Of a DNA stretch of 64,000 nucleotides, positions 28,371 through 36,406 are shown one piece after another; the stretch's first letter is position 1, and every line of letters begins with the position of its first letter. Below the pieces are notes generated by a model. That model was not told the DNA's origin and ran no database searches. It saw only the letters and a list, made by a program, of their open reading frames with translations. The position numbers were made by a program, and so were the translations under genes. This DNA comes from Sulfuricurvum sp. (GTDB taxonomy: Bacteria; Campylobacterota; Campylobacteria; Campylobacterales; Sulfurimonadaceae). The stretch lies in NCBI RefSeq assembly GCF_023229695.1, contig NZ_JALNYS010000008.1, positions 76,890-140,889 of the forward strand, read 5' to 3'.

Positions 28371-29404
28371 TGAACAACAGCGCCCAATTAACCAAATTTG
28401 TCCGTGCCTCAGGGTGCGCCGCCAAACTCTCTCCCGGATCGCTTGAAGATGTCACCTGCCATCTGAAATCGTTTCATAAAGATTTGATTGTCGGATTTGA
28501 AGGAAACGAAGATGCCGGAGTCTATCGGATCGATCAAAATCTGGCAATCGTACAGACGGTTGATTTTATCACCCCGGTGGTGGACGACCCTTTTATCTAC
28601 GGACAGATTGCGGCGGCCAATTCACTCAGCGATGTTTTTGCGATGGGCGGCGATCCGAAAACGGCCCTCAACGTTGTGGGGTTCGACGGTAAGAACCAGA
28701 ATACCGAGGTATTGAACGAGATATTACGCGGCGGGGCGAGCAAGGTGCACGAGTGCGGAGCGGTAATCGTCGGAGGGCATACGATTGAAACTCCCGAGAT
28801 GATTTATGGCCTCTCGTGTACCGGATTCGTCCATCCGGATGCGATACTGCGAAACAATACGGTGAGGGAAGGGGACCTGATCGTTTTGACAAAACCTCTG
28901 GGACTGGGGATTTTGATCACCGCGATCAAAGCCGATCTCTTAGACGATGCAACAACGATGCGCGTAGCGGAAACGATGCGGACCCTCAACTACAAAGCCT
29001 CTTTGATCGCACGCGAATTTCATGCCCATGCGTGTACCGATGTGACCGGATTCGGATTTCTGGGGCATCTAAAAGAGATGGGGGGAAAAAACCACACGAT
29101 CGAAGTGGAAGCGGCAGCGGTCCCCCTCTTTTCTGAAGCTCTTGAAATGGCGGCTATGGGGATTATCCCGGCCGGAAGCTATGCAAACAAAGAGTATCTG
29201 GAATCCAAAGTACGCTTTACACGCACTATCGGACCGGATCTGGAGATGATTTTGTTCGACGCGCAGACATCGGGGGGGCTTTTGATCTCGGCAACGGCTG
29301 AAAATGCTCGCCGTATTGCGCAACGCTGTATCGAAGAAGGGGTTCCTGCTTCGATTGTCGCGCAGGTAATCACCAAAACGGATGCCGATATTATCGTACG
29401 TTGA
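28367..29404 (+). CDS. selD: Selenophosphate synthase
   Basis: This protein of about 345 residues makes selenophosphate from selenide and ATP. The N-terminal active site reads RASGCAAKLSPGSL, with cysteine where some family members have selenocysteine. Other hallmarks are VDFITPVVDDPFIYGQIAAANSLSDVFAMGG, ALNVVGFDGKNQN, VGGHTIETPE and DAQTSGGLLIS. The start at 28367 (or the adjacent ATG at 28370) has no clear ribosome site and probably depends on coupling to the bridge ORF. Confidence 0.95.
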   Translation: MMNNSAQLTKFVRASGCAAKLSPGSLEDVTCHLKSFHKDLIVGFEGNEDAGVYRIDQNLAIVQTVDFITPVVDDPFIYGQIAAANSLSDVFAMGGDPKTALNVVGFDGKNQNTEVLNEILRGGASKVHECGAVIVGGHTIETPEMIYGLSCTGFVHPDAILRNNTVREGDLIVLTKPLGLGILITAIKADLLDDATTMRVAETMRTLNYKASLIAREFHAHACTDVTGFGFLGHLKEMGGKNHTIEVEAAAVPLFSEALEMAAMGIIPAGSYANKEYLESKVRFTRTIGPDLEMILFDAQTSGGLLISATAENARRIAQRCIEEGVPASIVAQVITKTDADIIVR

Positions 29405-29451
29405 GCCATCGGCCTTATACAAAATCATTTTGATCTGCCAAAGGGGAGTAA

Positions 29452-30543
29452 ATGGAAAGACGTGAATTTTTAACCAAATCCGCCGTTGCGGGGGCCGTAT
29501 TGTGTTCCCCCTCTTTTTTAAGCGCCACGGCGGCCCAAACGATTACAGAGAATTCGGCCGTGTATGCGATCGGGTTGCAATGCGATCTCTCTCACTATAC
29601 CGGTAAAGAGTGCGCGGTGTGGATTCCGATCCCCTCCGATATCACCGGATTTCAACGCATCCTTGAATTCGGGACGAGAACAGATGCCGAGCGTGCTTTT
29701 GAAACAGACGCCAACCGCTATGAAGCCCGTACATTTTATGCCCATTGGGACAAAAAGAGTCTCCCTAAGACCCTAGAAATAGCGATGAAGGTGATGCTGA
29801 AGGATCGTCAATGCGATTGGAGACGCAAACGGATCTCTCCCGATGCCGTTAACAAAGCGGCTCTCTTTCTGGCACCGACGGCCCATCTGCCGACCGACGG
29901 GGCCATTGCGAATGTGGCTAAAAAAATCGTCGGGAATGAAAAAAAGCCTCTCGCAAAAGCGAAGAGAATTTACGATTGGGTTGTGGCTAACAGTTACCGG
30001 GATGAGAGCGTGCACGGATGCGGGGTAGGAAGTCCCAATGCAATGCTTGCCGAATTGGAAAAAAACGGACATATGGGGGGGAAATGTCTGGATATGTCGG
30101 CGTTGTGCGTCGCATTGATGCGTGCGTCGGGTATTCCCGCACGCGAAGTGTTGGGGATTCGCGTCGGGCCGTCACGGTTTTCTGCCGCATTCGGATCGGG
30201 TGAGACTATCACCAAAGCGCAGCACTGCAAGGTGGAATTTTTCATTGCGACGATGGGATGGATACCGTGCGATCCTGCCGATATCACCAAGCTGGTACTC
30301 AAAGAGGGGATCGATCGCACCTCACCCCGTGCCCGTGAACTGAGTGAGAAGTTTTTCGGCTTTTGGGAAAACAATTGGCTGGCTCTGAACCATGCGCGTG
30401 ATTTTGATCTCTACCCCGCCAATGCCCAAGGGATGCTTGATTCGTTCGGTTACCCCTACGGTGAAGTAGACGGCGAATATCTCGATCCGTTTGATCCTGC
30501 CGCCTATCGCTATACGATCTCCTCCAAAAAAGGGGTGGAATGA
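29452..30543 (+). CDS. Tat-exported transglutaminase-like protein
   Basis: This 363-residue protein begins with a twin-arginine signal (MERREFLTKSAVAGAVLCS). The body is a transglutaminase/protease-like fold: Cys212 in MGGKCLDMSALCVALMRASG, His258 in KAQHCKVEFF, and an aspartate in IPCDPADI complete the triad. Its substrate is unknown. An AAAGGGG site precedes the ATG. Its stop overlaps the TusA-MerT start (ATGA), so it belongs to the selenium operon. Confidence 0.85.
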   Translation: MERREFLTKSAVAGAVLCSPSFLSATAAQTITENSAVYAIGLQCDLSHYTGKECAVWIPIPSDITGFQRILEFGTRTDAERAFETDANRYEARTFYAHWDKKSLPKTLEIAMKVMLKDRQCDWRRKRISPDAVNKAALFLAPTAHLPTDGAIANVAKKIVGNEKKPLAKAKRIYDWVVANSYRDESVHGCGVGSPNAMLAELEKNGHMGGKCLDMSALCVALMRASGIPAREVLGIRVGPSRFSAAFGSGETITKAQHCKVEFFIATMGWIPCDPADITKLVLKEGIDRTSPRARELSEKFFGFWENNWLALNHARDFDLYPANAQGMLDSFGYPYGEVDGEYLDPFDPAAYRYTISSKKGVE

Positions 30544-31151
30544 TTCTCGATTGTCGTGATATGGATTGTCCCCGGCCGGTATTGGAGACGAAAAAAGCCC
30601 TTGATGCACTCCCCGCCGATGCAGTACTGAACGTGGAGGTCAATACCCTCTCAGGGCGTGAAAACTGCAAACGTTTTGCCCTCTCGCAAAAATGTACCTA
30701 TACCGAAGAGCCTCTGAGTGACGGTGCGACGCGTCTGATCATCGTCAAAGGGATGGGATACCAAGAGCGCCCCCGGGAGGAGAACCCTCTGGACGCAATG
30801 ATGCAGCAGGAGCGGCGCGGTGCGGTACTGGTCTTGACCGGTGCGCTGGTGACGGCACTCTTATCCGCCTCCTGTTGCCTCGTTCCGACCCTGTTTATGG
30901 TTTTCGGGATCTCGTTTGCCGGGATTATCAATGTTGCCGCACTGGAGGGGTACCGGTGGATTTTTACCGCCATTGCGGTCATGATGCTGAGTATCGGCTT
31001 TTATCAAATGGTGATCAAAAAGCAGATCGAATGCGACTGCGAACCGAGTCTCACCTCCAAAATTCTGGTGGTTCTCTTTTGGATACTCTTTTTGATCAGC
31101 CTTGCCGCACTCTCTTATCCTTATTATGAGGGGTGGATATGGGGAGAATAG
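30540..31151 (+). CDS. TusA-MerT fusion protein
   Basis: This 203-residue protein joins two families. Residues 1-75 are a TusA/YedF-type sulfur-carrier domain with the CPxP motif (Cys10 in DMDCPRPVLETKKALD). Residues 90-200 form a MerT-like membrane domain with about three helices, a paired cysteine in the first (SASCCLVPTL, Cys112-Cys113) and a cytoplasmic CDC motif (Cys165, Cys167). MerT proteins move Hg(II) inward; TusA-like proteins carry sulfur or, beside selD, possibly selenium. The fusion lies in a selenium operon between the transglutaminase-like gene and a MerP-like gene. Confidence 0.85.
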   Translation: MILDCRDMDCPRPVLETKKALDALPADAVLNVEVNTLSGRENCKRFALSQKCTYTEEPLSDGATRLIIVKGMGYQERPREENPLDAMMQQERRGAVLVLTGALVTALLSASCCLVPTLFMVFGISFAGIINVAALEGYRWIFTAIAVMMLSIGFYQMVIKKQIECDCEPSLTSKILVVLFWILFLISLAALSYPYYEGWIWGE

Positions 31152-31402
31152 CGGCACTCTTAGTCGTATGCACAACGCTCCTTTGCGCAACAGAGTGGAC
31201 CCTCCGTATCGGAGGGATGCACTGCATCGCCTGTACGCTGGCGGTCAAAAAGGCACTGTTGGGTGTCCCCGGTGTCCAAAAGGCAAAAGTCAATTTTAAA
31301 AACGAATCGGCAACCGTGAGCGCCGATGAGAGCGTTACACTGCGGATGATGCAAGATGCCGTGGCGCAAACGGGATATACGGCCAAAGCAATCCTCCCTT
31401 AA
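31139..31402 (+). CDS. MerP-like periplasmic metal-binding protein
   Basis: This 87-residue protein has an N-terminal signal peptide (MGRIAALLVVCTTLLCA) and one heavy-metal-associated domain with the CxxC motif GGMHCIACTLAV (Cys29, Cys32). It starts inside the TusA-MerT gene with GAGGGG upstream, so it is co-translated. In mercury operons MerP hands metal to MerT, and the same hand-over to the TusA-MerT protein is likely here. No merR or merA is seen. Confidence 0.85.
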   Translation: MGRIAALLVVCTTLLCATEWTLRIGGMHCIACTLAVKKALLGVPGVQKAKVNFKNESATVSADESVTLRMMQDAVAQTGYTAKAILP

Positions 31403-31504
31403 TACCCTTTCGCGTAAGCCCGCCACCCTCCTCACCATCGCCTTTTTGATGAAAATTCGGGAAGGGAGAAAATATTTTGAAAAAAATTGCCGATATAGAC
31501 AACT

Positions 31505-31843
31505 ATGGAATACAATGACACGATGAAACACTCTATGGAACAAGCGGAGATCATGGCCCTTTTTTTTAGAAGCTATTTTCTTTACACCGATATTGCCGGC
31601 AAACACGGTTTATCGGAGGAAGATCGGCTTCGCATTCGCGGATACCGGATGCTCATGCGTATACTCGGCCACTACAGCAAAGAGAAGCAGATCCGATCTG
31701 AGATTCTCCTGGACGCGTTGAGTGCTCTGCTGGAACATTCTCAGGGGGCACTTTCCGAAGTGATCGAGGAGAGTATCCGTTTTATCGAAAGCCGGCTGCA
31801 AAGTGAGCCGGAGAAACAACCGCTTCTTGTCAAATATGCCTGA
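31505..31843 (+). CDS. Small helical protein of unknown function
   Basis: This 112-residue protein is predicted to be mostly helical (FRSYFLYTDIAGKHGLSEED in the middle) and has no membrane segment or signal. A second ATG at 31523 is possible; neither start has a good ribosome site. It ends 19 bases before the convergent methyltransferase gene. No family is recognised. Confidence 0.55.
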   Translation: MEYNDTMKHSMEQAEIMALFFRSYFLYTDIAGKHGLSEEDRLRIRGYRMLMRILGHYSKEKQIRSEILLDALSALLEHSQGALSEVIEESIRFIESRLQSEPEKQPLLVKYA

Positions 31844-31861
31844 GATTTTTGCCCCAAACCG

Positions 31862-32785
31862 CTACCGATTAGCGCTCTCTTTTTTAAAAATCAGATTTTT
31901 AAGGCTTCGCTCTTCATCGCGTGAGGGGAAGCTCTCCAGATTTTCAAGCCGCTGAATATAATGAAACTCGGGGGCATTTTCCCGAAAAAGTGTTTTGATG
32001 AACTCGGTACCCAGCTCGGGTGCATTGAGCGCGGAGAGGACGATACACTCCTGCGCCGCGAGTTCATTAAGACGACGGATGATTTTTTCATAATCGGATG
32101 TTGCCGCAAACGACCCTTTCTGAAAACTGGGGGGATCGATGATGATAAGATCATACGGACCCCCTTTGCGGATACGGCTCCACGATTTTAGGATATTATA
32201 GGGCATGAATTGAACTTTTTTCGTATCAAGTCCGTTAATACGGTGGTTTTCCCGGCCGATAGAGAGAACCCCTTTATTCATATCAACATTGACGACCGAT
32301 GCCGCACCCCCCTGCATCGCGGCAACGGAGAAAGAACAGGTGTAGGCAAAAAGGTTCAATACCTTTTTGCCTTTTGCATTCTGACGAACGAATTCTCTCC
32401 CCTTTTTCATATCGGGGAAAAAACCGATATTTTGGCTATTGAGGAAGTTAAGGGTATATTTGAGATTATTCTCGATTGCAAACGTCTCTGGCGGAAGTGC
32501 TCCGGCAACCACTTCGGAAGGGGCTCCGTCGCGGTAGCGCTGCTGGATAATCAGCGCGTCCCATTTTTTTTCCCTCTCAAACACCTTTTGCAATAAAGCG
32601 ACAATCGCGTCCTCCTCGCCATCTGCGGAATAAAAAGTGGCAAAAAGGACCCGATCCGCACTCTCAACACTCAAAAAAGCGTACCCGTCATAAAAATTTC
32701 CCCGTCCGTGGAACAATCGGATGTATTCGTCCGTTTTGTTCTGTATATTGCCTATTAACAGCTGATGTAAATCGTCTAAGTTCAT
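31862..32785 (-). CDS. RlmI/RlmK-type rRNA cytosine methyltransferase
   Basis: This 307-residue class I methyltransferase has the S-adenosylmethionine loop KVLNLFAYTCSFSVAAMQGG and the catalytic motif IIDPPSFQKGSF. The order and context (YTLNFLNSQNIGFFPDMKKG ahead of motif I) match 23S rRNA m5C methyltransferases of the RlmI group, here without a PUA domain. It is divergent from nifN. Confidence 0.85.
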   Translation of the reverse strand: MNLDDLHQLLIGNIQNKTDEYIRLFHGRGNFYDGYAFLSVESADRVLFATFYSADGEEDAIVALLQKVFEREKKWDALIIQQRYRDGAPSEVVAGALPPETFAIENNLKYTLNFLNSQNIGFFPDMKKGREFVRQNAKGKKVLNLFAYTCSFSVAAMQGGAASVVNVDMNKGVLSIGRENHRINGLDTKKVQFMPYNILKSWSRIRKGGPYDLIIIDPPSFQKGSFAATSDYEKIIRRLNELAAQECIVLSALNAPELGTEFIKTLFRENAPEFHYIQRLENLESFPSRDEERSLKNLIFKKESANR

Positions 32786-32891
32786 TTAAATATCTTTGGT
32801 AAAAGTAGTGCAATTATAGTGATATTTTCATTCAACGGATTGCAAAAATACAATAGGGATAAATAGCTTACTCATTCCTATTTACCTCTCC

Positions 32892-32907
32892 TCGCACAAA
32901 TCTTGCA
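32892..32907 (+). promoter_or_regulatory. Sigma-54 promoter of the nif cluster
   Basis: TCGCACAAATCTTGCA matches TGGCAC-N5-TTGCA except for C in place of the second G. The spacing is right, and it lies 26 bases before nifN. nif promoters are sigma-54 dependent, and rpoN ends this same cluster. No clear NifA site (TGT-N10-ACA) was seen in the 100 bases upstream. Confidence 0.65.
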
Positions 32908-32932
32908 ATGCTCCTTATAACAAGGAGTTGTC

Positions 32933-34231
32933 ATGGAATTTTCCCTCAGCAAACATGAACACAAACCGCTTCAGGTCAACCCGATCAAACACTCCCAGCC
33001 GATGGGGGCGACCCTCGCCTATCTGGGGGTCAAAGATTGTATGCCGCTGATGCATTCCGCACAGGGGTGCGCTTCGTATACCAAGGTCTTTTTTACCCGC
33101 CATTTTAATGAGCCGATCGCCATCCGCAACACGTCGGTCAGCGACATCACCGCCGTGCTCGACGGAGGGGATTACTCCATCCTGATGGCGATTGAAAATA
33201 TCCAGAACAAAGAGAAAAATCTAAAACCTTCAATGATCGGACTGCATACGACCGGTTTGACCGAAACCAAAGGGGATGATGTCCGTGGCGTCGGAAGCCA
33301 TATCGAAATCCCTTATGTCTTTGTCAACACCCCCGATTATGAGGGGGGAATGGAGAGCGGATGGGGACTGACCGTCAAAGCGATGATCGAACAGCTCACC
33401 GAACCCTCTTTGAGCGTCAAACCCAACAAACTGGTGATCTTACCCCATCTAAGTATGCAGCCGATTGAAGTGGAGAAGATAAAAACACTCTGCGAGGATT
33501 TCGGCTTTGAAACCTATGCCCTTCCGGACCTCTCTACCTCACTGGACGGCTATTGGGATGAGGGGCAGGGGAAACTGGCCAACGGCGGGATAACGGTCGA
33601 TGAGATACGTACACTGGCCACATGCGCAACGGTGATCACCATCGGACAATCGATGAAAAAATCGGCCGTAGCGCTTCAGGGCAAAAACCCTCAAATCGAA
33701 CATCTCCATTTCAATCATGTCATGGGGCTTGATGCGTGTGACAATTTTGTCGCTGCATTGATGAAAATCCGACAAACTGAACCCAAACCGCTGATCAAGC
33801 GATGGCGCGCTCGGCTCCAAGATGCGATGCTAGATTCTCATTTCCTAATCGGGAGCTCCCATTTCGTCGTGACGGGGGAACCCGATATGCTCAGCGGGAT
33901 ATGTGCGCTGCTGCGCAGTGTCGGCGGAACGATCACGGCGGCGGTTTCTACGACGTTTAGTGATGTTTTGCATACGATTGAGGCGGAGAATGTTTTTGTC
34001 GGGGATCTGGAAGACGCACGCCGTTTCTTTGGTCAAGCCGACATGGTTATCAGTAATTTCCATGCAGAACGAATCTTGCATATGTATCACAATACGGCAC
34101 TCGTGATCCGAGGATTTCCGAATTATGAAGAGCTTGGGAATCAGCTCAAAAACGATCAGCTGTATGAAGGAAGCGCTTACTTTTTATTCGAAATCGCCAA
34201 TGAACTGAGAAAGGCAAAACATGAATCTTGA
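32933..34231 (+). CDS. nifN: Nitrogenase FeMo-cofactor scaffold subunit NifN
   Basis: This 432-residue protein partners NifE in the scaffold where the iron-molybdenum cofactor is finished. The N-terminus VNPIKHSQPMGATLAYLGVK and the cofactor-cluster segment MPLMHSAQGCASYTKVFFTRHFNEPI are NifN-like. IGLHTTGLTETKGDDV is shared with NifK/NifN. An AAGGAG site precedes the ATG. nifE is not next to it here, which is unusual. Confidence 0.93.
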   Translation: MEFSLSKHEHKPLQVNPIKHSQPMGATLAYLGVKDCMPLMHSAQGCASYTKVFFTRHFNEPIAIRNTSVSDITAVLDGGDYSILMAIENIQNKEKNLKPSMIGLHTTGLTETKGDDVRGVGSHIEIPYVFVNTPDYEGGMESGWGLTVKAMIEQLTEPSLSVKPNKLVILPHLSMQPIEVEKIKTLCEDFGFETYALPDLSTSLDGYWDEGQGKLANGGITVDEIRTLATCATVITIGQSMKKSAVALQGKNPQIEHLHFNHVMGLDACDNFVAALMKIRQTEPKPLIKRWRARLQDAMLDSHFLIGSSHFVVTGEPDMLSGICALLRSVGGTITAAVSTTFSDVLHTIEAENVFVGDLEDARRFFGQADMVISNFHAERILHMYHNTALVIRGFPNYEELGNQLKNDQLYEGSAYFLFEIANELRKAKHES

Positions 34232-34772
34232 AAATTCCGCTCCGGAGGGAGCAAGCTTTAGTGCCATAGCGGCTAGCGAAAGCGAACTGGGCTTTGCTCA
34301 GGTCGCGACTAAAAAAAATGATAGCACTAAAATCAAAGTAGAGGGGAACGGAACAATGGATAGCGCTTTGAAAGTTGCTTTTGCGACCAAAGATATGGAA
34401 GAGATCAATGCCCATTTCGGCGGTGCAAAAGAGTTTGTCGTTTACAACGTCTCAAAAGAGGGATTTGAGCTTTCTGAAGTCATTAAGACCGATACCTCGG
34501 ATAAAGAGGATGATGATAAGACCGATTTTCGTGTTCGTGCATTGAAAGGGGTCAATATAATGTATTCTGAAAGTATCGGCGGAACGGCAGCGGCAAAAGT
34601 GATTCGAGCCGGTATTCATCCGATGAAAGTGAACGAACCGACATTGATCGTTGATGTTCTCAATAGCCTCGTCACAATGATCAATGGTAATCCGCCCCCA
34701 TGGGTAAAACGGATTATTCAGATGAAAACCGAACACGACGTTCGACAGGATAGATGGGCCGAAGGGGAATAG
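34221..34772 (+). CDS. nifX: NifX-type FeMo-cofactor carrier with N-terminal extension
   Basis: The NifX core starts at Met46 (base 34356, MDSALKVAFATKDMEEINAH) and runs to the end as in other NifX proteins, which bind cofactor precursors during transfer to the nitrogenase. The upstream ATG at 34221 has AAAGG at six bases and overlaps the nifN stop by 11 bases. It would add 45 polar residues (GASFSAIAASESELGFAQ). Part of that DNA (AGCGGCTAGCG, 34268-34278) is shared with the mnmH-selD bridge, suggesting an inserted element. Both starts are possible. Confidence 0.85.
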   Translation: MNLENSAPEGASFSAIAASESELGFAQVATKKNDSTKIKVEGNGTMDSALKVAFATKDMEEINAHFGGAKEFVVYNVSKEGFELSEVIKTDTSDKEDDDKTDFRVRALKGVNIMYSESIGGTAAAKVIRAGIHPMKVNEPTLIVDVLNSLVTMINGNPPPWVKRIIQMKTEHDVRQDRWAEGE

Positions 34773-34777
34773 AGAGA

Positions 34778-34839
34778 TGGATCCCCGGATCAAGTCCGGG
34801 GATGACGGGATTTGTCATTCCCGCGAAGGCGGGAATCCA
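34778..34839. repeat. REP-like palindromic intergenic element
   Basis: The element starts TGGATCCCCGGATCAAGTCC and ends CGGGAATCCA. It has two hairpins, CCCCGGA/TCCGGGG and ATTCCCGC/GCGGGAAT. Elements with this TCATTCCCGCGAAGGCGGGA look are scattered in the genomes of many unrelated bacteria. It separates nifX from the next gene and is not related to the six-copy family. Confidence 0.75.
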
Positions 34840-34864
34840 GCTAAAAAATTAAAGGATTTTCAAA

Positions 34865-35311
34865 ATGGAAGCAGAAAACAAATTAAGTGAATTCGGATTA
34901 GAGATCGTACGCCAGATTCGGGCACTCGATCAGTTCGGCAACTGGGCAAAGATGAGCGATGAAGAGTTGTTGATCAAAAAATACGTCAAAACCAAAGAAG
35001 AGTTAAAACTGGTCCCTTTGATCGCCGACATCGATGAAATGATGATCAACGATATCAAAATGATCTACAAAGCCGTTGCCCTCTCTTATGAGCGTAAAAC
35101 CGGTGTCGTGTGCAATGTCATTATGGAGATGAGTCATGAGGGATTCGGCCGATGTGCCGTCATCGCCGATCGCATCTGTATCGTTAACAAATATTTCAAA
35201 GACGCCCACCGCTTCAGCTATCGAACCCTCGAAGCACTTTTCGAAGACGGTGACAAAACATTGGCAAATGCGATCGAGATTTACGAACAATACAAACCGT
35301 GCATTAAATAA
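34865..35311 (+). CDS. NifX-associated nitrogen-fixation protein (DUF269 type)
   Basis: This 148-residue helical protein has LSEFGLEIVRQIRALDQFGN near the start and the conserved WAKMSDEELLIKKYV and GFGRCAVIADRICIVNKYFK runs. The family always sits beside nifX and its role in nitrogen fixation is not settled. AAAGGA precedes the ATG. Its stop codon lies within the left flanking direct repeat of MITE-like copy 4. Confidence 0.88.
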   Translation: MEAENKLSEFGLEIVRQIRALDQFGNWAKMSDEELLIKKYVKTKEELKLVPLIADIDEMMINDIKMIYKAVALSYERKTGVVCNVIMEMSHEGFGRCAVIADRICIVNKYFKDAHRFSYRTLEALFEDGDKTLANAIEIYEQYKPCIK

Positions 35312-35453
35312 CTGACCTTACGCACCTTGTCTAAACACGTGCGAAAAGGTTGATAATCTCCCGTATCTGACAGATACGGGAAGCTTTAGGGGGTTGTAGG
35401 GACTTTAGTCCCTGCCACTTTACGGGCTTTGCCCGAAAAGTGCGTAACATTAG
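35312..35453 (+). repeat. MITE-like dispersed repeat, copy 4 (best preserved)
   Basis: This copy spans CTGACCTTACGCAC to GTGCGTAACATTAG, with three hairpins: CCCGTATCTG/CAGATACGGG, GGGACT/AGTCCC and CGGGC/GCCCG. It is flanked by identical TTAAATAA sequences (35304-35311 and 35454-35461), an 8-base direct repeat expected from transposition. It separates the DUF269 gene from nifF. Confidence 0.88.
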
Positions 35454-35478
35454 TTAAATAAGATAAAGGAGAAATCAA

Positions 35479-35994
35479 ATGGCAAAGATAGGGATCTTTT
35501 TTGGAAGCAGCAGCGGTGTGACACGCGGTGCGGCAGAGTTGTTGGGAGAACAATTTCCGGGTTCGGAGCTGATCGATATGGAAGAAGATTATGACGGAGT
35601 CGATCAATTCGAGGATTTCGATGTATTAATTCTCGGGTCTTCTACATGGGGACAGGGTGATCCGCAACGCGACTGGGTCGATCCTCTGTATGAACTTGAT
35701 AACGACCGTCCTGATCTAAGCGGTAAAAAAGTAGCATTTTTCGGTGCGGGGGACCAAAAAACCCATGGAGAGCATTTTGTCAGTGCTTTGGGAAAAATGC
35801 ATGACCTTTTTGTCTCTTTGGGGGCGGAAGCGTACGGATATACCTCCACCGGCGGATTTGATTATGAACATTCACTGGCGGAACGTGACGGAAAATTCTG
35901 CGGGTTGGCCTTTGATGATGTCAATCAGGAAGAGTTAACGGAAGAACGGGTTATAAGTTGGGCTTCACAGCTCAAAAGCGAAATGGGATTGTAG
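35479..35994 (+). CDS. nifF: Flavodoxin, nif-associated
   Basis: This 171-residue long-chain flavodoxin has the FMN phosphate loop IGIFFGSSSGVTRGAAELL, the aromatic loops SSTWGQGDPQRDW and FGAGDQKTHGEHF, and the C-terminal part typical of NifF. In nif clusters it gives electrons to the nitrogenase reductase NifH. A good AAAGGAGAA site precedes the ATG. It directly follows MITE-like copy 4. Confidence 0.92.
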   Translation: MAKIGIFFGSSSGVTRGAAELLGEQFPGSELIDMEEDYDGVDQFEDFDVLILGSSTWGQGDPQRDWVDPLYELDNDRPDLSGKKVAFFGAGDQKTHGEHFVSALGKMHDLFVSLGAEAYGYTSTGGFDYEHSLAERDGKFCGLAFDDVNQEELTEERVISWASQLKSEMGL

Positions 35995-36031
35995 AGCAAA
36001 AATTGCACTGCACATACAAAAGGAGTACAGA

Positions 36032-36406
36032 ATGGGAACATTAGCCGAATTTCAAACGATTACCGATACCGAAGATTTTTTCGATTTTTTTGATCTTGCC
36101 TACGATGAGCGTCTGGTCCAGGTCAAGCGATTTCATATGATGAAAAAATTTGGCGAAATGGTTGAAAAAGCCAAAGGACATGATATGGGAGGCGACGATA
36201 AATTGCTTGAATATTATAAATTTGCTCTGATCAGTGTCTATAAAAATTTTGAAAACGGCTATAGCCCATCGGCTGCGGATGTGTGGGATATGTTTGATAA
36301 ACCGAGCGGTTGCGGTACTTGCAGTACTTCAAGCAGCTGTAATGATATTGAGGAGGTCAGTCATGGAGTCCACGCCTGTGTCAGCCAAGCCCCAATCAGT
36401 TTTTGA
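36032..36406 (+). CDS. nifW: Nitrogenase-stabilising protein NifW
   Basis: This 124-residue protein has the NifW look: FQTITDTEDFFDFFDLAYDE, RLVQVKRFHMMKKFGEMV and NFENGYSPSAADVWDMFDKP. The tail has a cysteine-rich stretch (CGTCSTSSSC). NifW helps protect or mature the MoFe protein. An AAAGGAG site precedes it. Its last 44 bases overlap nifZ. Confidence 0.85.
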   Translation: MGTLAEFQTITDTEDFFDFFDLAYDERLVQVKRFHMMKKFGEMVEKAKGHDMGGDDKLLEYYKFALISVYKNFENGYSPSAADVWDMFDKPSGCGTCSTSSSCNDIEEVSHGVHACVSQAPISF

